DNA of 64,000 nucleotides from Pedobacter metabolipauper (GCF_004362715.1 NZ_SNYC01000003.1:1410366-1474365), one strand, 5' to 3'; positions 1-9,647 are shown, counted from the stretch's first letter. Numbers and translations: made by a program. Notes: generated by a model not told the origin, from the letters alone.

Positions 1-1559
1 AGCAACAGCTGACTGCTCAGCGTATTGAAATTGGCCCTAACGCCCAGCTGCAGATCAGATTGCGGAGACAACTGGTAACTGTCCTGGATGTATGCCGTAT
101 AATACTGGATCGAAAGTTTGTTCTTAACACTGATCAGGTTATCCTGGTAAAAGTTCTTTAAGCCCTGCAAAATATATCCGGCAGAGTCAATCAGGCTATA
201 CTCATTCAGATCATCGGTATAATCTTTCTGTTCAAAGCGCATCCCAAACGCAAAGGTATGGTTGCTATAGGTCTGGTCTATTTTTATACCAGTACTGAAA
301 CTCTGTGATTCCAGGTTATTCCTTGCATAATTAAAGTAGCTCCCCCGCCCCTTGTTGGTTCGGATGGTTCCAAAATTACCATTTCCAAAGCTGTTGTTGA
401 GCTCAGCAAAGATGTATTGTCCCTCAATATCAATATGCTCCCTTTCAACGGTATTAAAATAGCTGCTGATCATCCTGATCACCAGGTTCGGTTTAGGGAT
501 GTACGTAACGGTTACTGCGCCACCTGCGGTTTGATAATCATCAACTTCCTTACCCGCATACACAGTTTGTAAACGGAGCAGGGTATTTAATGTACCAAAC
601 TGGGTTTCGCGGTCTTCCGGAATCAGCTTAAAGATCCCGCTGTTAAAGCTGCCTAAAAAACTCAGGTTAAATTTGTCCGACAGATTTTGATGGTAGATGG
701 CCTGTACATCGGTAAAATTGGGCGCATAACTCCCCCTGTTATCCTGTGTATTGAGTACGCTCGAATTATTTTTATAACGCAGTCCGGCTAACAGGTAGCT
801 GTTCTTATTTAAGATCTTTGAACTAAAAGAAGCACCAAGCAAACCCATGTTAAAAATGGCCTGGCTACTGTCTGGTTTATCGTACCTCACATCCAGCACT
901 GAAGACAGCTTATCCCCATATTTGGATTCAAAACCACCGGCAGAGAACTTCGCAGAACTGAGCAGGTCGCTGTTGATAAAACTAAGCCCTTCCTGCTGAC
1001 CGTTTCTGATCAGTACCGGCCTGTTAATTTCCACATCATTCACATACACCAGATTTTCATCAAAACTACCCCCGCGAACACTATACTGGGAACTCAGCTC
1101 ATTATTGGTAGACACGCCGGGAAGGGTTTTAAGGATGACTTCAAAATTTCCGGATACAGAGGGCATAGATGCCACTTCATTTACATTGAGAATGGTACTG
1201 TTACTAAGCTGGTTGGTTTTGCTGGTTATGGTAACTTGTTCCAGCTCATTGCTGTTGATGTTTAACTTTACATTGCGCAAGATCCTGCCGGCCTTATCAC
1301 TTTTAATTTCCAGCAATACGGGTTTATAGCCCAGCAGGCTAAATTTAAGGGTAAAAGCAAAGGTAGATGAGTAAATGTTGTAAAGGCCGTTGTCGTCTGA
1401 AATGGTAGACTGGCTTTGGCCAAGTACCGTTACAGTTACCTTAGACAGCGGGTTTTTAAAGTCGTCTGTAATGAGGCCTGTAATCTTTACCAGGGGTTGG
1501 GCACTTACGCCCGGAAAGCCCAGAAAAAACATACATAATAACAGGCGTAGCTTAAGCAT
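1..1559 (-). CDS. TonB-dependent outer-membrane receptor, C-terminus cut by window edge
   Basis: The reverse strand is open from an ATG at 1559 to the window edge. The protein starts with a signal peptide (MLKLRLLLCMFFLGFPGVSA) followed by a carboxypeptidase-regulatory-like beta-sandwich (about residues 22-100; ITGLITDDFKNPL). A plug domain follows (LKTLPGVSTNNELSSQYSVRGG, near residue 150) and then alternating aromatic strands typical of the beta-barrel. Such receptors import siderophores, vitamins or oligosaccharides across the outer membrane using TonB energy. No SusD partner is visible, so the substrate is unknown. It begins 5 bp after the rpe stop and is probably cotranscribed with it. 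The family call is secure; the 3' end lies outside the window. Confidence 0.9.
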   Translation of the reverse strand, partial: MLKLRLLLCMFFLGFPGVSAQPLVKITGLITDDFKNPLSKVTVTVLGQSQSTISDDNGLYNIYSSTFAFTLKFSLLGYKPVLLEIKSDKAGRILRNVKLNINSNELEQVTITSKTNQLSNSTILNVNEVASMPSVSGNFEVILKTLPGVSTNNELSSQYSVRGGSFDENLVYVNDVEINRPVLIRNGQQEGLSFINSDLLSSAKFSAGGFESKYGDKLSSVLDVRYDKPDSSQAIFNMGLLGASFSSKILNKNSYLLAGLRYKNNSSVLNTQDNRGSYAPNFTDVQAIYHQNLSDKFNLSFLGSFNSGIFKLIPEDRETQFGTLNTLLRLQTVYAGKEVDDYQTAGGAVTVTYIPKPNLVIRMISSYFNTVEREHIDIEGQYIFAELNNSFGNGNFGTIRTNKGRGSYFNYARNNLESQSFSTGIKIDQTYSNHTFAFGMRFEQKDYTDDLNEYSLIDSAGYILQGLKNFYQDNLISVKNKLSIQYYTAYIQDSYQLSPQSDLQLGVRANFNTLSSQLL

Positions 1560-1564
1560 TACAG

Positions 1565-2236
1565 TTAGATGATCACCATTCCCGGATCAATGTTTTTAAG
1601 TGCGGCGATCATATCTGATGGAGATTCAGCAGCAAAAACGGCACTACCGGCAACCAAAACGTTAACACCAGCAGCAACAAGACTTGCGGTATTGTCTACA
1701 GATACCCCGCCATCCACTTCAATAACCAGGTTTGGATTTACAGCCTGTGCCATTGCACGCAATTCTTTAACCTTATGGAGTGTATTTGCAATAAATTTCT
1801 GTCCGCCAAAACCCGGATTAACTGACATGATCAGCACGAGGTCCAGATCAGTCAGGATATCTATTAACAAAGAAACTGGCGTATGCGGGTTTAGGGCCAC
1901 ACCAGCTTTACAACCAGCTGCATGGATTTGCTGTACTGTACGGTGTAAATGTGTGCAGGCTTCATAATGAACTGTAATTCCATTGGCACCGGCAGCGGCA
2001 AATCTTTCAATATAATGCTCTGGATTAACCATCATGAGGTGCACATCCAATGGCTTTTTCGCGTACTTTTTAACCGCTTCAATAACCGGAAAACCGAATG
2101 AGATATTCGGAACAAAAACGCCGTCCATCACATCCACATGAAACCAATCGGCTTCACTGGCATTGATCATTTCAACATCACGCTGCAAGTTTGCAAAATC
2201 AGCAGAAAGTATAGAAGGGGCAATCAGGTGGTTCAT
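1565..2236 (-). CDS. rpe: ribulose-phosphate 3-epimerase
   Basis: Interconverts ribulose 5-phosphate and xylulose 5-phosphate in the pentose phosphate pathway. The sequence shows the TIM-barrel signatures of the family: APSILSADFANL at the N-terminus, FHVDVMDGVFVPNISFG (metal-binding His and Asp), VHLMMVNPE, MSVNPGFGGQKF and the phosphate-binding end EVDGGVS...AGSAVF. I place the start at the ATG at 2236, because the longer reading frame only adds a poor nine-residue extension. The length of 223 residues is normal. It is followed 5 bp later by the TonB receptor gene. Confidence 0.96.
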   Translation of the reverse strand: MNHLIAPSILSADFANLQRDVEMINASEADWFHVDVMDGVFVPNISFGFPVIEAVKKYAKKPLDVHLMMVNPEHYIERFAAAGANGITVHYEACTHLHRTVQQIHAAGCKAGVALNPHTPVSLLIDILTDLDLVLIMSVNPGFGGQKFIANTLHKVKELRAMAQAVNPNLVIEVDGGVSVDNTASLVAAGVNVLVAGSAVFAAESPSDMIAALKNIDPGMVII

Positions 2237-2396
2237 GTTTGTAAATATAATTAAATAACCCATTTTAACTAAACCGGCCTAAAATAAGTTGACGCTTTCA
2301 TTACACAATACACCTAAACTGCATTTATTAAAATATAGCGCAACCTTGTACAGCGCAGCACTAAAATCTAACAATCAGGAGGATCATTGAATGACC

Positions 2397-2434
2397 AGAC
2401 ATGAACTGGGTTACAAGACATGAACTGGATTACA
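2397..2434. repeat. two tandem 19-bp direct repeats
   Basis: Units at 2397-2415 and 2416-2434 share AGACATGAACTGG-TTACA with one base difference. They lie in the 205-bp gap between rpe and the sigma factor gene, downstream of the sigma gene. No open frame or terminator is obvious in the rest of this gap. Function unknown. Confidence 0.7.
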
Positions 2435-2468
2435 AATCCGGATTGAGACCCCGGCCAATTTAAAGGGA

Positions 2469-3710
2469 TTACTTTTGCCCTGCCCTAATCTGGTCAATAT
2501 TTTTGCTGAGCAAGATCTGTTCAGCGGATGAATTGGTCAGTTTTAATGCCGTCTCATAATGCTGCACAGCCCTATCTGCGTCAATATCAGTATATAAATT
2601 GCCCAGCAGGGAATAATAAAATGGGTTACTGGTTAGATTCAGCTTTTCAGCTTCTAGGATTGCCTCCGGCTTACCATTCGTTTTTGCGAGTGCAAAAGTT
2701 CGGTTTAAAGCGGCAATGGGCGAATATTCTAAGATCAGCAATTGGTTATATAGCTGCAAAATACTTTCCCATTTTTCATTGGTATCAGCTTTTTGGGTAT
2801 GCCAATAAGCGATGCCCGCCTCCAGGTGATATTTAGAAATAATATTCCCCGTCGCTGCTTTATTTAAAAAGTAAGTACCCTGGTCAATCAGTTCTTTGTT
2901 CCAAAGTGATTCATCCTGGTCCTGGTACAAAATGATCTCTTCGCTTTCGTTAGATCTTGCTTCAAAGCGCGAAGCGTGAAAACACATTAAAGCGAATAAA
3001 GCGTTAACAGCAGGTTGGTTTGTGCTTTTGTTCTCAAGCAGCAAATAATTTAGCCGCATGGCTTCAGCACAGAGGTCTTTCCGCAGGATGATGTTTTGGG
3101 AGGTTGAGTAATAACCCTCAGAAAATAGCAGATATAACGTGGTCAGCACGGTTTCCAGGCGACTGTTGATCTCAGCAGCGTTAGGCTGCTCAATTTTAAT
3201 ACCCTCCATTTTCAGTCTTTCTTTGGCGCGGTTAATCCGTTTATAGATTACCTCTTTATTGGTCAAAAAGGCATCAGCAATTTCCTGGATCCCGAAACCA
3301 CACAGCAGATTTAACGCAAGGGCAACCTGGGCCTCACTGGAAATACAGGGATTACAAATGGTAAAGATCATGGCCAGCTGGCTGTCGGCTATGTTTTTAA
3401 CAGACAGGTCAATTTCAATCTCTTCCGTTTTATCTGCGGTATACCTGATCTCGGCAGAAAGCTTTTGTTCAAACAGGGTGTTGCGCTTTAAGTAGTTCTT
3501 TGTTTTATTCTTGGCCACCGTATACAGCCATGCGGTAGGGTTTTCGGGCATCCCTTTTAAGCTCCATTGCTCTGTAGCAGAAAGAAAAGTATCGCTTACA
3601 ATATCTTCTGCAATTTCGATGTGATCGATCCCAAATAAATAACAGAGTACCGAAACTATTTTCCGGTACTCTCTTCTAAATAAATGCGGCAAGAGTTCTC
3701 TCTCTTCCAT
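2469..3710 (-). CDS. ECF sigma factor with C-terminal TPR-like extension (ECF42 type)
   Basis: The N-terminal 170 residues hold sigma-70 regions 2 (LFGIDHIEIAEDIVSDTFL, PTAWLYTVAKNKTKNYLKR) and 4 (IQEIADAFLTNKEVIYKRIN). The remaining 240 residues are an alpha-helical extension (VETVLTTLYLLFSEGYY; SPIAALNRTFALAKTNG; YYSLLGNLYTDIDADRA) with TPR-like character. This layout and the adjoining YCII/DGPF gene match the ECF42 group, whose activity depends on the C-terminal extension instead of an anti-sigma factor. Its start codon directly abuts the stop of the YCII gene, so the two are translationally linked. Likely targets are the two genes upstream of it. Confidence 0.9.
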   Translation of the reverse strand: MEERELLPHLFRREYRKIVSVLCYLFGIDHIEIAEDIVSDTFLSATEQWSLKGMPENPTAWLYTVAKNKTKNYLKRNTLFEQKLSAEIRYTADKTEEIEIDLSVKNIADSQLAMIFTICNPCISSEAQVALALNLLCGFGIQEIADAFLTNKEVIYKRINRAKERLKMEGIKIEQPNAAEINSRLETVLTTLYLLFSEGYYSTSQNIILRKDLCAEAMRLNYLLLENKSTNQPAVNALFALMCFHASRFEARSNESEEIILYQDQDESLWNKELIDQGTYFLNKAATGNIISKYHLEAGIAYWHTQKADTNEKWESILQLYNQLLILEYSPIAALNRTFALAKTNGKPEAILEAEKLNLTSNPFYYSLLGNLYTDIDADRAVQHYETALKLTNSSAEQILLSKNIDQIRAGQK

Positions 3711-4058
3711 TTAATCAATAGTAGATGCCATACGGATCTCTACGTTTCCGCCAAGTTCAAGGATTGGACATCCATTTGCAATTTCTACGGCTTCGTCATA
3801 ATCTACTGCTTTAATAAAGATCAGACCACCGATAGACTCCTTAATTTCTGCATAAGGACCATTGGTAATGTTTTTATCCTTTCTAACCACTTTACCTTCG
3901 CCATCCCAGCGCTGCAGCGGGCGAGCTAATCTGTCCTGAGCAGCAATACCACCCAGCCAATCCTGCCATGGCTTAATAGACGCCTGTAGCTGCTCTGGAG
4001 AAGGCTGGTCTTCTTTATTGATAAAGTCTCTGCGGAATATTAATAAGAAATCGTTCAT
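3711..4058 (-). CDS. YCII/DGPF-domain protein
   Basis: A 115-residue member of the YCII-related (DGPF) family. Visible signatures are MNDFLLIFRRDF at the N-terminus, the central NGPYAEIKESIGGLIFIKA (the family's DGPF-region equivalent) and the ending LELGGNVEIRMA. Family members form small ferredoxin-like dimers of uncertain enzymatic role and are regularly encoded next to ECF42 sigma factors. It lies between the AhpD-like gene (31 bp upstream) and the sigma gene (no gap). The family is clear; the reaction is unknown. Confidence 0.9.
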   Translation of the reverse strand: MNDFLLIFRRDFINKEDQPSPEQLQASIKPWQDWLGGIAAQDRLARPLQRWDGEGKVVRKDKNITNGPYAEIKESIGGLIFIKAVDYDEAVEIANGCPILELGGNVEIRMASTID

Positions 4059-4089
4059 ATCGTTCTAATTTAAAAATTAATCGTGTTAA

Positions 4090-4542
4090 TTATCCGAATT
4101 GGCCAACAAAATAAGTTCCCGGAGTATTTGGAAAAGCCAGGTTAAGCCGGTTCCAGGTATTGATGGTAGTTATGGCAAAGGTAAGATCAATTAGCTCCTC
4201 GTCAGAAAATTGTTTAGTAGCATCGCCGTAAACCGCATCCGGCACCTGGCAGCTGGTAACCGCTTCGGCCCAGGCCAGTGCGGCACGTTCACGTTCGGTA
4301 TAATACGGGGTTTCGCGCCAGGCACTTAAACCATATAAGCGCTGTTCAGTTTCCCCATTGGCGCGTGCATCCTTTGCATGCATATCCAGGCAGTATGCAC
4401 AGCCGTTCATTTGTGATACCCTAAAGTTGACCAGTTCAAAGAGACTCTTTTCTATGGTTGATTTTTTTAGATAGCCACCAATACCATACAAAGTTTTTAA
4501 TGCATTTTGTCCTTTCTCGTGGACGTTGATCCGTTGTTCCAT
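4090..4542 (-). CDS. AhpD-like carboxymuconolactone decarboxylase family protein
   Basis: A 150-residue all-helical protein with the redox motif of the alkylhydroperoxidase D core: NGCAYCLDMHAKDAR (CxxC plus the downstream His at about residues 50-60), followed by RERAALAWAEAVT. Relatives reduce peroxides through the CxxC pair. It is the first gene of the AhpD-YCII-sigma operon, so the set may be an oxidative or electrophile stress response under the sigma factor. The family is certain; the substrate is not. Confidence 0.92.
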   Translation of the reverse strand: MEQRINVHEKGQNALKTLYGIGGYLKKSTIEKSLFELVNFRVSQMNGCAYCLDMHAKDARANGETEQRLYGLSAWRETPYYTERERAALAWAEAVTSCQVPDAVYGDATKQFSDEELIDLTFAITTINTWNRLNLAFPNTPGTYFVGQFG

Positions 4543-4572
4543 TTTTTGAAGTTTTAATTGTTTTAAAAACTA

Positions 4573-4600
4573 ATGACAACCGCATGTTCCGGATTGGACA
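4573..4600 (-). promoter_or_regulatory. candidate ECF-type promoter for the AhpD-YCII-sigma operon
   Basis: On the minus strand TGTCC (4600-4596) and TTGTCA (4579-4574) are about 17 bp apart, 30 bp upstream of the first gene of the operon. ECF42 factors are known to use TGTC-type -35 boxes, which would make this an autoregulated promoter. This is inference from two short boxes only. Confidence 0.3.
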
Positions 4601-4635
4601 AAATATAGAAACTATTTTTTCATTTCCCCTTAAAA

Positions 4636-4664
4636 CGCAAAAAGCTCCCGGTAAACCGGGAGCT
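4636..4664 (-). terminator. intrinsic terminator of pnp
   Basis: A perfect 10-bp inverted repeat, AGCTCCCGGT (4643-4652) and ACCGGGAGCT (4655-4664), is followed on the minus strand by a TTTTTGCGTTTT tract. It lies 25 bp beyond the pnp stop codon. Confidence 0.9.
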
Positions 4665-4688
4665 CTCTTATAAATTTGCTGCTTAAAA

Positions 4689-6839
4689 TTAAGCAGGCTT
4701 GTTTTCAGTTGCAGCAGCTTCTGGTCTTGGCGGACGAGGCAACAATGCTTTTCTTGAAAGCTTCATTTTTCCTTGTTTGTCAATATCCAAAAGTTTAACC
4801 TGGATCTTATCACCTTCTTTAAGCACGCCATCCATAGTTTCTAAACGCTCCCATGCAATCTCAGAGATGTGCAACAGACCGTCTTTACCTGGCATGATCT
4901 CAACGAATGCACCAAATGGCATGATTGATTTCACTTTACCATCATAAGTAGCACCTATGTCTGGTTTAGCAGCGATGGCATTGATCCGGCTAACCGCAGC
5001 ATCAATTGCCGCTTTATTATCAGCGAAGATCTCAACGATACCTTTGTTACCAACTTCTTCGATAGAGATTGATGCGCCGGTTTCACGTTGCATTTCCTGG
5101 ATAATTTTACCGCCGGGCCCGATTACAGCACCGATAAATTCTTTATCAATACTTAGGGAAACGATACGCGGAGCGTGGTCTTTATAATCTTCACGAGGTG
5201 CAGAGATCGTTTTCTTCATCTCATTTAAGATGTGTAAACGAGCTTCTTTAGCCTGGATCAACGCGTTGGTTAATACTTCCCATTTCAAGCCATTGATCTT
5301 TAAGTCCATCTGACAGGCAACAATACCTTTTTCAGTACCGGTTACTTTAAAGTCCATGTCACCTAAATGATCTTCATCACCTAAGATATCTGAAAGGATT
5401 GCATATTTACCAGTTTTCTCATCCGTGATCAATCCCATTGCAATACCTGAAACAGGCGCTTTGATCTTAATACCAGCATCCATCAGTGCAAGCGTACCTG
5501 CACAAACAGTAGCCATAGATGATGAACCATTTGATTCTAAGATATCAGAAACGATCCGGATCGTGTATGGATTTTCTTCCAAACCAGGCAATACTTTTTT
5601 CAAAGAACGCATGGCCAGGTTACCGTGACCAATTTCGCGGCGACCAGCACCTCTGTTCGGACGAACCTCACCAGTTGAGAAACCAGGGAAATTGTAGTGT
5701 AACAAGAATTTGTTATAACCATTAACAAAAGCACCATCAATCATTTGCTCATCATCTTTAGAACCTAAAGTAACGGTAGTTAATGATTGGGTTTCACCAC
5801 GTGTAAATACAGCGGAACCGTGGGCAGCAGGTAAATAACCAACTTCACTCCAGATTGGGCGTACCGTACGTACATCACGACCGTCTAAACGAATTCCTTC
5901 GTCTAATACCAGGTTACGGATGGCATCATACTGTACATCGTGGAAATATTTTTTAGATAAGAATCCGGTTACGTCATCAATATCTTCACCAAGGGTAGCA
6001 ATGAAATCCATTAAGATTGCTCCAAATGCATCACCACGTTCTTGTTTACCTGTATTGCTTTTAGCTATTGCATATACTTTATCATAAGTAGCGGCATAAA
6101 CTTTTTCTTTTAATTCAGGATTGCTGTCTTCATGAGAGTACGTACGTTTAACGGTTTTACCAACCAGTTCAGCAAGTTCTTTCTGAGCCTGAACCTGAAT
6201 AACGATTGCTTTGTGTGCAAACTCAATCGCTTCAACCATTTCTGATTCAGAGATCTCATCCGCTTCACCTTCAACCATCACGATGTCGTTTTCAGTACCT
6301 GCAACAAGGAATTCCATGGTAGCACGCTCTAAATCACTCACATAAGGGTTGATTACAAATTTACCATCAATCTTAGCAACACGAACTTCAGAGATTGGCC
6401 CGTTGAAAGGGATATCTGAAACCGCGATAGCCGCAGAAGCAGCTAAACCAGCCAAACAGTCTGGCATTATATTTTTATCAGAAGAGATCAGGGAGATCAT
6501 TACCTGTGTATCTGAGTGATAATCTTCAGGGAACATCGGGCGTAAAGCACGGTCAACCAAACGTGAAATTAAAACTTCATAATCTGATAACCTCGCCTCG
6601 CGACGTAAAAAACCACCTGGAATACGGCCTGCGGCAGCATATTTCTCCTGGTAATCTACAGATAAGGGTAAAAAGTCAACACCAGATTTAGCACCTACTG
6701 TAGAAACTACAGTTGCTAAAAGCATGGTATCACCCATTCTAACCACTACGGAACCATCAGCTTGTTTCGCTAATTTACCAGTCTCGATTTCAATTGTTCT
6801 TCCATCGCCCAGATCGAACGATTTTTTTATTACATTCAT
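4689..6839 (-). CDS. pnp: polynucleotide phosphorylase
   Basis: A 3'-5' phosphorolytic exoribonuclease of the RNA degradosome type; it releases nucleoside diphosphates and can add tails in reverse. The 716 residues show two RNase PH cores (first [20 protein letters not shown]; second [26 protein letters not shown]), then a KH domain ([20 protein letters not shown], about 575-595) and a C-terminal S1 domain ([27 protein letters not shown], 640-665). It follows rpsO on the same strand, as in many bacteria, but each gene has its own terminator. The start at 6839 fits the conserved N-terminus. Confidence 0.98.
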   Translation of the reverse strand: MNVIKKSFDLGDGRTIEIETGKLAKQADGSVVVRMGDTMLLATVVSTVGAKSGVDFLPLSVDYQEKYAAAGRIPGGFLRREARLSDYEVLISRLVDRALRPMFPEDYHSDTQVMISLISSDKNIMPDCLAGLAASAAIAVSDIPFNGPISEVRVAKIDGKFVINPYVSDLERATMEFLVAGTENDIVMVEGEADEISESEMVEAIEFAHKAIVIQVQAQKELAELVGKTVKRTYSHEDSNPELKEKVYAATYDKVYAIAKSNTGKQERGDAFGAILMDFIATLGEDIDDVTGFLSKKYFHDVQYDAIRNLVLDEGIRLDGRDVRTVRPIWSEVGYLPAAHGSAVFTRGETQSLTTVTLGSKDDEQMIDGAFVNGYNKFLLHYNFPGFSTGEVRPNRGAGRREIGHGNLAMRSLKKVLPGLEENPYTIRIVSDILESNGSSSMATVCAGTLALMDAGIKIKAPVSGIAMGLITDEKTGKYAILSDILGDEDHLGDMDFKVTGTEKGIVACQMDLKINGLKWEVLTNALIQAKEARLHILNEMKKTISAPREDYKDHAPRIVSLSIDKEFIGAVIGPGGKIIQEMQRETGASISIEEVGNKGIVEIFADNKAAIDAAVSRINAIAAKPDIGATYDGKVKSIMPFGAFVEIMPGKDGLLHISEIAWERLETMDGVLKEGDKIQVKLLDIDKQGKMKLSRKALLPRPPRPEAAATENKPA

Positions 6840-6945
6840 TTAATAATAGTTGTGGTGTGTTTTCCTCTTTCTACACACCGGATTTATATATATTTATTTA
6901 CTTTTTTCAAACATAGATAAAATTACATTTAATTTTACCTGGGTA

Positions 6946-6975
6946 TTAAAAAAGCCATTCCTAAAGAATGGCTTT
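6946..6975 (-). terminator. intrinsic terminator of rpsO
   Basis: AAAGCCATTC (6951-6960) and GAATGGCTTT (6966-6975) form a 10-bp stem with a five-base loop. On the minus strand it runs into TTTTTTAATA, 18 bp after the rpsO stop. It separates rpsO from pnp. Confidence 0.88.
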
Positions 6976-6992
6976 CGTTGATATAAATAGTA

Positions 6993-7271
6993 CTATTTAA
7001 TGATATCCCTTAAGCCTAAAGCTTTAATGATAGCACGATAGCGCTGTATATCTTTTTTAAACAGGTAAGCCAGGATACCACGGCGTTTACCTACTAATTT
7101 CTGAAGAGACAACTGGGTAGAGAAATCTTTACGATTTTTCTTTAAGTGTTCTGTTAAGTGCGCAATACGGTATGTAAATAACGCTACCTGACCTTCTGCA
7201 GAACCCGTGTTTGTTTCTACTTCGCCGTGTTGTTTAAAGATTTCGGCTTTCTTTTCTTTACTTAAATACAT
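6993..7271 (-). CDS. rpsO: 30S ribosomal protein S15
   Basis: A 92-residue small-subunit protein that binds 16S rRNA early in assembly. Family signatures seen: TGSAEGQVALFTYRIAHLTEHL (about 22-43), KDFSTQLSLQKLVGKRRGILAYL (48-70) and the end RYRAIIKALGLRDI. Length and order (rpsO before pnp) are standard. Confidence 0.98.
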   Translation of the reverse strand: MYLSKEKKAEIFKQHGEVETNTGSAEGQVALFTYRIAHLTEHLKKNRKDFSTQLSLQKLVGKRRGILAYLFKKDIQRYRAIIKALGLRDIIK

Positions 7272-7314
7272 TTCTTGAATGATACTAAAGTGTGTATAAT
7301 TAATTAATTGAGTG

Positions 7315-7346
7315 CAAAGATAGTTTAAGTTTTAAAGATTAGCAAG
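7315..7346 (-). promoter_or_regulatory. Bacteroidota-type promoter of rpsO
   Basis: The minus strand reads TTG (7345-7343), 20 bp, then TATCTTTG (7322-7315). This fits the -33 / TAnnTTTG -7 pattern of Bacteroidota housekeeping promoters. It is about 45 bp upstream of the rpsO start. Confidence 0.65.
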
Positions 7347-7397
7347 AGTCCCCGCTATAATTCAATTTTGTTTAAGTTTGTAAATCAACCTACAGCA

Positions 7398-7817
7398 ATG
7401 GAAAACAATCAGTACAGCATCTTCGAGTCTGAATTAAAGGTAAGACCAGACGATATAGACATGTTTAACCACGTCCATAATAGTAAATATTTTGACTATG
7501 TGCTTGCTGCCCGTTACGACCAGATGGCTGAATTTTATAAAATGCCGATGGAATCTTTTTTAAGCAGCGGCTATGGCTGGGTGGTACGCACCGCTCTGGT
7601 CGATTTTAAACGCCCCCTTATTCTGGGTGATGTGATCGGCGTCCGTACCGGGATCCTGACCATCAATGAAAAGGGCTGCAGGGTCCAGTTCGAGATCATC
7701 AACAAGCGGACCGGCAAAGTTGCATCAGACGGATGGTTTGATTACGTCATGATCGACACCAACACTGGAAAGGGCTGTAGGGTAAATGAAGACATGATCA
7801 AAGCCTATAGTATATAA
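7398..7817 (+). CDS. hotdog-fold acyl-CoA thioesterase
   Basis: A hotdog protein of about 139 residues with the 4-hydroxybenzoyl-CoA thioesterase signature: VRPDDIDMFNHVHNSKYFDYV (Asp and His pocket) and the beta-strands GVRTGILTINEKGCRVQFEI. It probably hydrolyses an acyl- or aryl-CoA in the cytoplasm. I prefer the ATG at 7398 over the one at 7368, because a TAnnTTTG-like -7 box (7373-7380) overlaps the longer version. The MATE gene starts 2 bp after its stop. Confidence 0.85.
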   Translation: MENNQYSIFESELKVRPDDIDMFNHVHNSKYFDYVLAARYDQMAEFYKMPMESFLSSGYGWVVRTALVDFKRPLILGDVIGVRTGILTINEKGCRVQFEIINKRTGKVASDGWFDYVMIDTNTGKGCRVNEDMIKAYSI

Positions 7818-7819
7818 GT

Positions 7820-9247
7820 ATGTCAGTACAGCAAACGGCTTCATCAGGTAAGCTATCTAAAATATTCTTAGTGATCAAACAATCCCTTAACGGCGAAGAA
7901 CTCGATTTTACGCAGGGGAGCATTCGTAAAGCAGTCATTTTACTGGCCATCCCAATGATGCTGGAAATGGCTATGGAATCTGTATTTGCATTGGTAGACC
8001 TCTATTTTGTTGGCCATCTCCACAACAGCAGTCACGCCATACAAACCGTGGGCTTAACCGAATCCGTATTGACCATCATTTACTCACTGGCCGTTGGGAT
8101 GAGCATGGCTGCAACCGCAGTAGTGGCCAGACGCATTGGTGAAAAAGATCCGGCAGCAGCAGCAAAGGCCGGAATGCAGGCCATTATAATAGCCGTTAGT
8201 TTTAGCCTGTTACTTAGCGCTATTGGTTTTATATATAGCCCTGAAATCCTGTTGCTGATGGGTGCAACATCAGAAACTGCCGCACAGGGAACCACATTTA
8301 TGCGGCTCATGATGGGCAGCAGCACCGTCATCGTCCTGCTTTTTCTCATTAACGGGATCTTTAGAGGAGCGGGTAACGCTGCCATAGCGATGAAAAGCCT
8401 TTTTATTGCCAACATCGCCAACATCATCCTCTGCCCTATCCTGATTAACGGACTGGGCCCGATACCTGCATTCGGACTAACCGGTGCCGCGCTGGCTACC
8501 TGCATCGGCAGAACATTGGGTGTGGGCTACCAGGTATATCATTTAGCGAATGGGAAAAGCACCTTAAAGATCCACCTGTCTTATTTCAAACCGCATTGGG
8601 AACAGATCAGAGCGTTACTGAAGATCGCAACCCCGGGTATCTTTCAATTTATTATTGCCTCCTGCAGCTGGATCTTCCTGGCGCAGCTGGTTGCAACCAC
8701 GGGCGGTGATCATGGATCTGCAGGTTACCAGACCGCCTTGCGATTGATGATGTTCTTTATGCTCCCGGCCTGGGGAATGAGTAATGCAGCAGCAACGCTG
8801 GTTGGACAGAACCTGGGGGCCAAACACCTGGAAAGAGCAGAGCAGTCGGTGCTAAAGACTGCAAAATATGTAATCATATATATGATGGTGGTTATGGTGT
8901 TAACCTTTGGCCTTTCGCAGTACTTCATTGCATTTTTCACCAATGATGCACAGATCCAGGAGGTTGCAAGAACAGCACTCCACACCATGAGCATAGGTTA
9001 TATTTTTTATGGCATCGGTATGGTGCTGATCAGTACGTTTAACGGAGCTGGTGACACCTGGACACCTACATGGGTTAACTTATTTGGGTTCTGGTTATTC
9101 CAGATCCCTTTGGCTTATGTGCTGGCCAGGTATTTTGAACTCGGACCAATGGGCGTATTCATTGCCATTCCTGTCGCAGAATTTGGCATTGCCACTGCGG
9201 GCTTTATTTTATTTAAGAAGGGCAAGTGGAAAACCATTAAGGTTTAA
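7820..9247 (+). CDS. MATE family efflux transporter
   Basis: A 475-residue inner-membrane protein with about twelve hydrophobic segments. It shows the MATE core AVILLAIPMMLEMAMESVFALVDLYFVG (about 38-65), an inverted second half starting KIATPGIFQFIIASCSWIFLAQL, and the conserved WGMSNAAATLVGQNLGA. Family members export cationic drugs or metabolites in exchange for Na+ or H+. An N-terminal stretch of about 35 hydrophilic residues precedes the first helix. It is coupled to the thioesterase gene. The substrate is unknown. Confidence 0.93.
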   Translation: MSVQQTASSGKLSKIFLVIKQSLNGEELDFTQGSIRKAVILLAIPMMLEMAMESVFALVDLYFVGHLHNSSHAIQTVGLTESVLTIIYSLAVGMSMAATAVVARRIGEKDPAAAAKAGMQAIIIAVSFSLLLSAIGFIYSPEILLLMGATSETAAQGTTFMRLMMGSSTVIVLLFLINGIFRGAGNAAIAMKSLFIANIANIILCPILINGLGPIPAFGLTGAALATCIGRTLGVGYQVYHLANGKSTLKIHLSYFKPHWEQIRALLKIATPGIFQFIIASCSWIFLAQLVATTGGDHGSAGYQTALRLMMFFMLPAWGMSNAAATLVGQNLGAKHLERAEQSVLKTAKYVIIYMMVVMVLTFGLSQYFIAFFTNDAQIQEVARTALHTMSIGYIFYGIGMVLISTFNGAGDTWTPTWVNLFGFWLFQIPLAYVLARYFELGPMGVFIAIPVAEFGIATAGFILFKKGKWKTIKV

Positions 9248-9647
9248 TTTTAGGATCCTGCGTTATGCCGGGAACATATCCAAGGCCGGGTGTTAGCCAG
9301 TGCAGCAGAAAAACCCTGGAATACCGGTAATTAAGCGGTGCAAATAAAAACACCCCCACCACAATGATGGCAATGTATGCCCACAGGTTCTCATAAGTAA
9401 GGGCAACACCAAGCACATAGGCCGCAACGCTGATACTGATCATCTCGGCAACGTTCATCGCATAGCTGATAAACATAGAGACGTAGAAAAATCCGGGTTC
9501 CCGTTCAAAGCGAAGGTTGCAATACGAACAATATTCATTGGTAACCTGGCCTTTAAAAGAATAGATCCTGCCAGAAAATATGGGGCCTTTACGGCATCGC
9601 GGACATTTACATTCCGCTATTGCTCTTAGTTTAGATATGGGTGTCAT
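9237..9647 (-). CDS. DUF983 membrane protein
   Basis: 136 residues with an N-terminal zinc-ribbon-like pair of CxxC motifs (CKCPRCRKGPIF and YCSYCNLRFEREPGFF), then two hydrophobic helices (MISISVAAYVLGVAL; AYIAIIVVGVFLFAPLNYRYSRV). This is the DUF983 layout common in Bacteroidota and Alphaproteobacteria; the function is not established. Its 3' end overlaps the convergent MATE gene by 11 bp. Confidence 0.88.
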   Translation of the reverse strand: MTPISKLRAIAECKCPRCRKGPIFSGRIYSFKGQVTNEYCSYCNLRFEREPGFFYVSMFISYAMNVAEMISISVAAYVLGVALTYENLWAYIAIIVVGVFLFAPLNYRYSRVFLLHWLTPGLGYVPGITQDPKIKP

